DNA of 8,809 nt, from the NCBI GenBank assembly GCA_023457295.1, contig JAEWLZ010000301.1, positions 1 through 8,809 on the forward strand. The letters run 5' to 3'. Each line of letters begins with the position of its first letter. The stretch's first letter is position 1. Shown in pieces: positions 1 to 4,119 of the stretch. This stretch comes from Cyanobacteria bacterium OH_PDB_112. Its GTDB lineage: Bacteria > Cyanobacteriota > Vampirovibrionia > Gastranaerophilales > CAJFVJ01. The translations under genes and the position numbers were made by a program. Under the pieces are notes generated by a model. That model worked only from the letters and a program-made list of their open reading frames with translations, searched no databases and had not been told where the DNA came from.

Positions 1-388
1 ACCTTATGCAAAAGGGGATATGGTAGGTGCTTTGGTAGAAGGTTCAAGACCTTTAAAAGAATTTATGCTTAAGCAAACAAGGCAGGATGATTTGGCATTC
101 TTTGTCGAAATGAGCAAATCACCACCGCCAAAAACCCCTGATGACCTGACCTTATGGCAAGTTACACCTGCTTATATAACAAGTGAACTCAAATCATCTT
201 TTGAAATCGGTTTTTTGATTTTCATTCCGTTTGTAGTTCTTGATATGGTTGTTGCGAACGTACTTTTAGCTTTGGGTATGTTTATGCTTTCGCCCACTAT
301 AATTTCATTACCGTTCAAACTGCTTATATTTATTGCGGTTGACGGATGGAGTTTAATTGTAAACGGGCTTGTACAAAGCTTTAACTGA
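1..388 (+). CDS. fliP: FliP, flagellar export gate protein, C-terminal part (5' end outside window)
   Basis: FliP is a core subunit of the FliPQR channel through which the flagellar type III system exports rod, hook and filament subunits across the inner membrane. The frame is already open at base 2, and 128 residues precede the stop, about half of a normal FliP of roughly 250 residues. The ATG at 20 is internal, because family-typical residues (PYAKGD) are encoded before it. Visible family features are the soluble segment RPLKEFMLKQTRQDDLAFF, followed by two hydrophobic helices containing FIPFVVLDMVVANVL and the block SPTIISLPFKLLIFIAVDGW. That block is the hallmark C-terminus of FliP/SctR proteins. 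The gene ends 10 bases before fliQ, and the shared order fliP-fliQ-fliR is standard for this operon. The type III secretion homologue SctR is the only alternative, and the flagellar neighbours argue against it. Confidence 0.96.
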   Translation, partial: PYAKGDMVGALVEGSRPLKEFMLKQTRQDDLAFFVEMSKSPPPKTPDDLTLWQVTPAYITSELKSSFEIGFLIFIPFVVLDMVVANVLLALGMFMLSPTIISLPFKLLIFIAVDGWSLIVNGLVQSFN

Positions 389-398
389 GGAAGGATAA

Positions 399-881
399 AT
401 GGAAGAACTTCTACTTGAACATATGGGAAAAGGTTTTATATTAATGCTTGTCATATCTATGCCATGCGTACTTATGGCTGCGGGCATAGGTCTTGTTGTC
501 GGGGTTTTGCAAGCTGTAACACAAATTCAGGAACAAACAATAGCCGCGGCACCAAAGATTTTTGCGGTATTTTTAGTTCTTATGATTGGAGGAGGAACTT
601 TCACTCAAATGCTTGTGAATTTCTTTATCGAATCTTCTCATATGGCTTTTAATGTAATAGTAAAAGATGACAATTTCGCCTTGGGTGCAAACGATACTTT
701 AAAGCCTTATACAATAGCAGACGATGTCCAAAAAGATAGTGTCAAAGAAATTATGAAACAACCCCCAAAAGACGGCTATCCAAAATCCGCCGAAAAAGTA
801 CAAAATGTCGTAAATCCCGGAAGCACAATAACAACATCACCAAATATTGCTGAATCGGTTTATATTCATTCGAAAAGGTAA
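399..881 (+). CDS. fliQ: FliQ, flagellar export gate protein with an unusual C-terminal extension
   Basis: FliQ subunits pack around FliP/FliR in the export gate. Residues 1-88 match the whole family: two membrane helices at about 13-37 and 50-75, flanking the conserved loop LQAVTQIQEQTIAAAPKI (37-54). A usual FliQ is about 89 residues and ends shortly after the second helix. This one is 160 residues. The additional residues 90-160 are hydrophilic, have no membrane segment and no motif I recognise, and contain Lys, Pro, Ser and Thr. The start ATG follows a good AGGAAGGA ribosome site at 387-394. fliR starts 3 bases after the stop, so the genes are surely cotranscribed. The stretched end could be an added cytoplasmic tail, but this is inferred from hydropathy only. 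The frame stays open without shift signs, so an assembly error is less likely than a real extension. Confidence 0.94.
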   Translation: MEELLLEHMGKGFILMLVISMPCVLMAAGIGLVVGVLQAVTQIQEQTIAAAPKIFAVFLVLMIGGGTFTQMLVNFFIESSHMAFNVIVKDDNFALGANDTLKPYTIADDVQKDSVKEIMKQPPKDGYPKSAEKVQNVVNPGSTITTSPNIAESVYIHSKR

Positions 882-884
882 AAT

Positions 885-1667
885 ATGATTACAGATGCAG
901 TTATACAATTTTCAAAATTATTTCCCGCATTTGACGCTGCTGTCAATACAGGACTTATCGTTTTTTCAAGAATTATAGGTTTTGCGGCGTTTGCTCCCGT
1001 TTTGAGCAGAAAAGAAATACCTATGCTTATAAAAGTTTCTTTTTCTGTTATTTTATCGGTAATGATTGTTTCACTTATAGGCAATCCTGCTGTACCGAAA
1101 GACGCCTGTTTATTTTCAAATATTTTGATAAACGGCATTTTTGGAGGAATTATAGGATTTATAGCCAATGCCATTTTTTGCGCGATAAACGCAGGCGGAG
1201 ATATTATGAATACTCAAATGGGGCTGTCATCAGCTATGATGTTTGACAACTCCACAAAAGCACAGTCATCAATTTTTGGGACATTTATGGTTCTTTTTGC
1301 AACTATTTTATTCATAAATATCGGCGGAATGTTTTGGCTTGTCAAAGCTGTTGTCAGGAGTTTTGAAGTACTTCCCGTTTACAGTACTCAACTAAATTTG
1401 GAAGACATAATAAGTCGTGACTATGTTATAGTTATTACCTCAAACGTTCTTTTTGTCGGCTTACAAATAGCCTCTCCGATATTACTTGCCACTTTGGGAC
1501 AAGATGTAATTTTGGGGATGATTTCAAAAACAGCCCCCCAAATAAACGTGTTTCAACTTAGCTTCTTATTTAAACCCGTCATGGGCGCGGCTATTATGAT
1601 AATTATTTTGCCTATGTTTGTAAATATGGTAACAGATTACTTTTTATCTTTTGCTCAAATATATTAA
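885..1667 (+). CDS. fliR: FliR, flagellar export gate protein
   Basis: FliR is the single-copy subunit that completes the FliP5-FliQ4-FliR1 gate and contacts FlhB. The protein has 260 residues, the usual FliR length, and is made mostly of hydrophobic helices. Family signatures are SRIIGFAAFAPVLSRKEIP (28-46), the glycine-rich GIFGGIIGFIANAIF with the following GGDIMNTQMGLSSAM, SFEVLP (159-164), ASPILLATLGQDVILGMISK (197-215) and the diagnostic APQINVFQLSF (218-228) close to the C-terminus. An AAAAGG run just before the ATG serves as ribosome site, overlapping the end of fliQ. FlhB, which often follows fliR, is not here: a small zinc-ribbon-like gene follows 10 bases later. Confidence 0.96.
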   Translation: MITDAVIQFSKLFPAFDAAVNTGLIVFSRIIGFAAFAPVLSRKEIPMLIKVSFSVILSVMIVSLIGNPAVPKDACLFSNILINGIFGGIIGFIANAIFCAINAGGDIMNTQMGLSSAMMFDNSTKAQSSIFGTFMVLFATILFINIGGMFWLVKAVVRSFEVLPVYSTQLNLEDIISRDYVIVITSNVLFVGLQIASPILLATLGQDVILGMISKTAPQINVFQLSFLFKPVMGAAIMIIILPMFVNMVTDYFLSFAQIY

Positions 1668-1670
1668 GGA
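1665..1670 (+). promoter_or_regulatory. Ribosome binding site overlapping the fliR stop, deciding the start of the next gene
   Basis: TAAGGA includes the fliR stop codon TAA and lies 7 bases before ATG 1678. It favours that ATG over the in-frame TTG at 1651, which lies inside fliR and has no Shine-Dalgarno sequence. It suggests translational coupling to fliR. Confidence 0.7.
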
Positions 1671-1677
1671 AAATTTT

Positions 1678-1875
1678 ATGTATATTTTGGAATTTTTACT
1701 TAAAAAAATAATCAAAAGACCCAAAACAACAAAACTTCAAGAAGAAATTATGTATGAAAAATGCGAACATATATTTTTGCCGATAGACTCAAGCAAAATT
1801 CGTTTTGCCTGTTCAAAATGCGGACAATACGCTGAACTTGAAAAAAAAGAAGAAATTAATTTCTTTCGTCAATAA
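1678..1875 (+). CDS. Small protein with possible zinc-binding Cys/His cluster, last gene of the fliPQR operon
   Basis: The gene encodes 65 residues from the ATG with the well-spaced TAAGGA site. The frame also opens at TTG 1651, but that start would overlap fliR. The N-terminal part is hydrophobic then basic (YILEFLLKKIIKRPK), resembling a short amphipathic or membrane-anchoring helix. The second half holds C29-x-H31, a 13-residue gap, then C45-x-x-C48-G, followed by a charged end. This spacing could bind one zinc ion like a small zinc ribbon, and the CSKCG knuckle is typical, but C-x-H on the first arm is unusual. I do not recognise the family and infer no function. Its position 10 bases after fliR implies cotranscription with the export gate. 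Its last 20 bases overlap the end of the convergent fliT-like gene. Confidence 0.75.
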   Translation: MYILEFLLKKIIKRPKTTKLQEEIMYEKCEHIFLPIDSSKIRFACSKCGQYAELEKKEEINFFRQ

Positions 1876-2191
1876 AATTTGTCGCATAAGTGTTTCTCAC
1901 TTTATACATGGAGACATTTCTAATATTTTTAGATAAAGAACTCATTTTTTCACCAACACCTTTTTTAATCTCTTTCAATTGATTAAAGTTTTTTTCATCC
2001 AGAATTTTTATTTTATCAACAAGTTCTTTAATTTCGCCTATTGTGAAATCTTCGGGTAAAATTTGATTAACTAAAATTTCTCTTTTATCCAAAAGATATT
2101 CAACTTTTTCAAAATTTTCCAATTGAATAAGAAGTTCTATTTCTTTGGAAATTTGAAAAATATCTTTATAAAGATGTTTTGTATTTGGCAT
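1856..2191 (-). CDS. fliT: FliT-like flagellar export chaperone
   Basis: The 111-residue protein is predicted almost entirely helical. The pattern KEIELLIQLENFEKVEYLLDKRE, an acidic middle, then LDEKNFNQLKEIKKGVGEKM resembles small FliT/FlgN-type chaperones, which bind the filament cap FliD or hook-filament proteins before export. Sequence conservation in this family is poor, so the call rests on length, helix pattern and position directly after fliS, the usual place for fliT. The ATG abuts the fliS stop (TAG then ATG with no gap) and is preceded by a strong GAAGGA inside fliS, indicating coupled translation. The last 20 bases overlap the convergent small gene. No hairpin terminator is seen beyond the stop, only a T-rich run on this strand. 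Confidence 0.65.
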   Translation of the reverse strand: MPNTKHLYKDIFQISKEIELLIQLENFEKVEYLLDKREILVNQILPEDFTIGEIKELVDKIKILDEKNFNQLKEIKKGVGEKMSSLSKNIRNVSMYKVRNTYATNFIDERN

Positions 2192-2650
2192 CTAGATTCC
2201 TTCGCTTATATCTATTCTTTCATAATTGTCAATATTGTTGAAACCTTCTTGCTCACGCTCTTTTGCAACTTTTATAGCAGCTTCTTCCCAAGCGGATTTT
2301 AATGTTTTTAAAAGGTCTATAACCACATCAATTTTTTCAGTATCTTTGTGTATATTCGCCTGAACAAGAGTATAATTCATAAATTCATAAAGATTATAAA
2401 GATTTTGGGCAAACTCCGGATTAGGCTCCCAATCAATAGTGTTCATAAATTCTGTAATTATTGCCTGAGCCTTCAGCAAAAAAGTATTAGTCTGCGCGTA
2501 ATCTCTCTGCTCAAGATAAACTTTTGATTTATTTAGAAAATTTATTGCCCCGTTATACAACATTATCAGCAACTTTTCAGGAGTTGCTGTTTGTATTTGC
2601 GTTTGCTGATACTGTTTTAATTGTAAATTTTGTTGATTATAAGCGCTCAT
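2192..2650 (-). CDS. fliS: FliS, flagellin export chaperone
   Basis: FliS clamps the C-terminal end of flagellin in the cytoplasm, preventing early polymerisation and delivering it to the export gate. Family blocks are all in place: TATPEKLLIMLYNGAINFLN (21-40), the amphipathic helix with LLKAQAIITEFM (58-69), LYNLYEFMNYTLVQANI (84-100) and LLKTLKSAW (113-121). Length is 152 residues, slightly longer than the usual 125-140, through an acidic tail after residue 130. The ATG is preceded by AAGAGGA at good spacing. A 75-base gap separates it from the upstream FlaG-like gene, and the fliT-like gene follows immediately. No flagellin gene is present in the window. Confidence 0.95.
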   Translation of the reverse strand: MSAYNQQNLQLKQYQQTQIQTATPEKLLIMLYNGAINFLNKSKVYLEQRDYAQTNTFLLKAQAIITEFMNTIDWEPNPEFAQNLYNLYEFMNYTLVQANIHKDTEKIDVVIDLLKTLKSAWEEAAIKVAKEREQEGFNNIDNYERIDISEGI

Positions 2651-2688
2651 GGAAATCCTCTTAAGGATAGTACTTACATTATGACTGG

Positions 2689-2694
2689 ATTATA
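2689..2694 (-). promoter_or_regulatory. Possible -10 element (TATAAT) before fliS
   Basis: A perfect TATAAT reads on the minus strand in the gap between the FlaG-like gene and fliS, 38 bases before the fliS start codon. No convincing -35 lies at 16-18 bases. The best candidate, TTCGAA, sits 19 bases away. A secondary internal promoter for fliS-fliT is possible but weakly supported in such AT-rich DNA. Confidence 0.25.
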
Positions 2695-2725
2695 AAGAAA
2701 TTAGTATACAATATTCGAAGTATAT

Positions 2726-3175
2726 TTAAATTTCTCTGTCAATAATTATTCCAAGCGGATTTTTGACTTTCATAATAAAACTTTTCAACTCTTCAAGAGT
2801 CAGGGTTTCTGTTATTTGATTAGTTTTTATATGAATGATTTCTACCACTTCTTTGTAAGAATTGTATACAACCTTGTATTCACGCTTATTTTCAGTTCTG
2901 TTTATAACTTGATTCAAATCCTCTATATCGGATTTGCGTTCTTCGGGAAGTTCCTCAAAAACTTTTTTGTAAGCTCTTTTTTGAGCCTGCTGTTCTTGCC
3001 TTTCCTTTTCTTTATCTTTCTTTTTATCAGGGTCAAGCTTTTGATTCTCGGATTGTTCGATTTTTTGCACAACCTGCTCTACCGGATTCATCTCTTTTAT
3101 TTGAAAATGAATTTCCCCGGGAGCGATATCCCGAACTACACCGATGTTACCTAGAGATAGACCATCTAAAGCCAT
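2726..3175 (-). CDS. flaG: FlaG-like flagellar protein with a highly charged linker
   Basis: The 149-residue protein has no signal peptide or membrane helix. Residues 1-40 form a small N-terminal region. Residues 41-70 are an extremely charged, Lys/Glu/Gln-rich stretch, probably a coil. Residues 99-149 form a compact domain (REYKVVYNSYKEVVEIIHIK...LTLEELKSFIMKV...GIIID). The C-terminal domain has the strand-strand-helix pattern of FlaG proteins, in which a hydrophobic hairpin with T-x-E/I precedes an EEL helix and a final G-x-x-x-D. FlaG proteins are encoded near fliD/fliS and influence filament length. The match is by pattern and gene position only, and it is longer than a typical FlaG of about 120 residues. 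The ATG has an AGGA site (from TACAGGACGT) about 8 bases ahead. An alternative is an unrelated flagellar-cluster protein. Confidence 0.5.
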   Translation of the reverse strand: MALDGLSLGNIGVVRDIAPGEIHFQIKEMNPVEQVVQKIEQSENQKLDPDKKKDKEKERQEQQAQKRAYKKVFEELPEERKSDIEDLNQVINRTENKREYKVVYNSYKEVVEIIHIKTNQITETLTLEELKSFIMKVKNPLGIIIDREI

Positions 3176-3261
3176 TTTTTACGTCCTGTAATTAAATAAA
3201 GTAATTGAAAATACGTCAGTCCATAGTATTCCATTTAACATGTACCACCTTTAAGGCTTCC

Positions 3262-3291
3262 ATTATCAGGTTTCCGAACACACATATACAA
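3262..3291 (-). promoter_or_regulatory. Candidate housekeeping-type promoter for the flaG-fliS-fliT set
   Basis: On the minus strand, TTGTAT (3286-3291) is followed after 18 bases by GATAAT (3262-3267), respectively 4/6 and 5/6 matches to the vegetative -35 and -10. The resulting leader would be about 80 bases. No sigma-28 match is seen in this direction. The AT-rich background makes chance matches common. Confidence 0.35.
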
Positions 3292-3372
3292 AACTTAACA
3301 TCCTGCAATAAACAAAAATAGCAACAAAACCCCTTCCCCATAAGGCTTTTATCCTGATTTTATTTTCTGATT

Positions 3373-3392
3373 TGTAACAAAGATGTAACAAA
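3373..3392 (+). repeat. Two direct copies of TGTAACAAA, 11 bp apart
   Basis: TGTAACAAA occurs at 3373-3381 and again at 3384-3392, so starts are 11 bp apart, about one helical turn. The pair ends 14 bp before the sigma-28 -35 box, a position suited to an activator. The copies are perfect. A function as an operator is inference from phase and location. Confidence 0.5.
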
Positions 3393-3406
3393 CACCTCCC
3401 AAAACC

Positions 3407-3433
3407 TAAAGTCTTAGAAAAATCTGCCGATTA
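3407..3433 (+). promoter_or_regulatory. Sigma-28 (FliA) flagellar promoter
   Basis: TAAAGTCT (3407-3414), a spacer of exactly 11 bases, and GCCGATTA (3426-3433) match the well-known FliA consensus TAAAGTTT-N11-GCCGATAA at 7 of 8 positions in each box. Transcription would start near 3440, giving a leader of about 47 bases to the ATG at 3487. This is the only good sigma-28 site I found in the window. FliA is released after hook completion, so the gene behind it should be expressed late. Confidence 0.8.
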
Positions 3434-3486
3434 AAAAAGTGTGGTTAGTAAAAAGTTAAGTTAAGTGTTTCGTCGAGGTTAATTTT

Positions 3487-3639
3487 ATGTTCAAGAATAA
3501 TATCCCTGTATCCAATATATCAGCAAGTGTACAGTTTTTATTAAGAGGTTCAAAAAAGCGCAGAGCTATGGCTTATACAAATATTAAAATGATTCAAAGT
3601 GAGATGGGCGTAATGCCAAAAATCGCAGCAGTCAAATAA
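3487..3639 (+). CDS. Unrecognised 50-residue basic protein under a sigma-28 promoter
   Basis: An ATG preceded by GAGG (3475-3478, 8-base spacing) opens a 50-codon frame ending at TAA 3637-3639. The product begins MFKNNIPVSNISASVQFLL, has a strongly basic patch RGSKKRRAMAY (20-30), and ends with a methionine-rich half (MIQSEMGVMPKIAAVK). It has no cysteine, signal peptide or clear membrane helix, though residues 11-20 are mildly hydrophobic. It does not look like FlgM, flagellin or any flagellar protein I know. The transcription unit looks complete and monocistronic: sigma-28 promoter, ribosome site, short gene, 56-base 3' untranslated stretch and intrinsic terminator at 3696. The RNA itself could also act as a small RNA. 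The short 'TTAG'-rich repeats in both untranslated parts (GGTTAGT at 3443 and 3654) are noted without interpretation. Confidence 0.75.
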   Translation: MFKNNIPVSNISASVQFLLRGSKKRRAMAYTNIKMIQSEMGVMPKIAAVK

Positions 3640-3695
3640 GACAATAAGGTTTAGGTTAGTTAGTGAACAACAGATTAGTACAGTTTATAGTTTAG

Positions 3696-3720
3696 TCCCG
3701 CGAAAGCGGGATTTTTCTTT
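3696..3720 (+). terminator. Intrinsic terminator of the sigma-28 gene
   Basis: A perfect 6-bp stem TCCCGC/GCGGGA closed by a GAAA tetraloop (3696-3711) is followed by TTTTTCTTT (3712-3720). G+C-rich stem, stable loop and T-run make a textbook rho-independent terminator, ending a transcript of roughly 280 bases from the 3407 promoter. Confidence 0.92.
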
Positions 3721-3732
3721 GAAAGAAAAATC
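3710..3732. repeat. Perfect 11-bp inverted repeat around the terminator T-tract
   Basis: GATTTTTCTTT (3710-3720), a single central G, then AAAGAAAAATC (3722-3732) form an exact inverted repeat. It shares the T-tract and two bases of the terminator stem. Read in RNA it would compete with the terminator hairpin; read from the other side it gives no G+C-rich stem. Confidence 0.75.
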
Positions 3733-3740
3733 TCTACGCT

Positions 3741-3930
3741 GTCTTGGATTATTGCTCTCAGGTAAAATAAGCGTCTTGGAATATCGGCGTTTAAGTCCCC
3801 TTCACTACGCTACGGTTTGCCTTCTGCAAATCCTTCGCTCCGTCGGAAGATTCACAGGGGCGGCGTTCGGGCTTTGCCCTCAGCCTTGCCGAATTCCGCA
3901 AAAAAATTCTCTGTCGAAAACAGAGAACAG
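3741..3930. repeat. G+C-rich intergenic island of hairpins and degenerate repeats
   Basis: This stretch is visibly richer in G+C than its flanks. It contains a near-direct repeat GTCTTGGA(T/A)TAT(T/C)G at 3741 and 3773. Two related motifs share TTC(A/G)CT(A/C)CG, in CCTTCACTACGCTACGG and CCTTCGCTCCGTCGG. A GGGC-TTT-GCCC hairpin (3869-3879) is nested within a CGGC/GCCG pair (3861-3864 with 3888-3891), and an 8-bp hairpin lies at 3907-3927. No frame on either strand looks like a gene: the longest minus-strand frame is short and Arg-rich. It resembles dispersed intergenic repeat elements or a structured RNA. With one copy in view I cannot show dispersal. Confidence 0.45.
3907..3927. repeat. Hairpin with 8-bp arms
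   Basis: TTCTCTGT (3907-3914), loop CGAAA, and ACAGAGAA (3920-3927) pair perfectly. On the minus strand the stem is followed by TTTTTTT, so it may terminate transcription coming from mutL's direction on that strand. No minus-strand gene lies nearby to need it. Confidence 0.6.
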
Positions 3931-4031
3931 AATAGCAAGTAGATTTAGAAGAGCTGAGGATTTATATTGTAATGATAAAGCCTTCAAAACCTATTTTCAT
4001 TACTGTTTAAGACTATTTTTTTTGTCATCTG

Positions 4032-4064
4032 AAAGGATTATAAAATTTGTAAAACTAATCCTTT
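4032..4064. repeat. 9-bp inverted repeat upstream of mutL
   Basis: AAAGGATTA (4032-4040) and TAATCCTTT (4056-4064) are exact inverted copies 15 bases apart, ending 55 bases before the mutL start. The distance between arm centres is about two helical turns, which suits a dimeric regulator, but it may only be a weak hairpin. Confidence 0.5.
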
Positions 4065-4119
4065 AATCTAATATTTATTGATACATTGATGATAAAATAG
4101 CTTAAGAAGGAAATTTTTA

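Larger units (their letters stand above)
3176..3486. other. Divergent control region between the FlaG-like operon and the small sigma-28 gene
   Basis: No conventional gene lies in these 311 bases. The left part would be the leader and promoter of the minus-strand flaG-fliS-fliT set. It includes a 16-codon open frame on the minus strand (3235-3285) without a ribosome site. The right part holds paired TGTAACAAA repeats, a sigma-28 promoter and a leader of about 47 bases for the 3487 gene. Between them (about 3292-3370) is A/C-rich sequence where I see nothing definite. Confidence 0.6.
3640..4119. other. Gene-free interval before mutL: terminator, G+C-rich island, inverted repeats
   Basis: The interval holds the terminator of the 3487 gene, a larger inverted repeat around its T-tract, an island of G+C-rich sequence with hairpins (about 3741-3930), AT-rich DNA, and an inverted repeat at 4032-4064. 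A frame open from TTG 3719 to 4066 starts in the terminator T-tract, lacks a ribosome site and has an implausible Cys/Arg-rich composition, so it is not called. No convincing mutL promoter was found. TAAAAT at 4093-4098 is a possible -10 without a -35. Confidence 0.7.

Noticed and set aside
866..1174. Minus-strand frame inside fliR, and small frames at 464-652, 7006-7197, 7100-7327, 7643-7828 and 8520-8762
   Set aside because: All lie across well-supported genes in other frames and have no independent sign of coding.
1651..1677. TTG 1651 as start of the small zinc-ribbon-like gene
   Set aside because: It would overlap fliR without a ribosome site, whereas ATG 1678 has TAAGGA at ideal spacing.
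1888..1902. Hairpin AAGTG-TTTCT-CACTT just after the convergent overlap
   Set aside because: The stem is 5 bp, AT-rich, not followed by a T-run on either strand and lies within the fliT-like coding sequence.
2816..3154. 112-codon + strand frame of Phe/Leu-rich protein
   Set aside because: It is the antisense shadow of the Lys/Glu-rich FlaG-like gene, and no ribosome site precedes it.
3240..3255. T-box-like AAAGGTGGTACA on the minus strand
   Set aside because: The conserved CCGCG part of the T-box motif and the remaining T-box structure are missing, and the downstream genes are flagellar, not amino-acid related.
3327..3351. Possible minus-strand terminator AAAAGCCTT...AAGGGGTTTT
   Set aside because: Only two 4-bp stems broken by an internal mismatch, and no minus-strand gene lies upstream for it to end.
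3719..4066. 115-codon + strand open frame from a TTG
   Set aside because: It starts in the T-tract of a strong terminator, has no ribosome site, runs through hairpins of the G+C-rich island and gives an implausible Cys/Arg/Leu-rich product.
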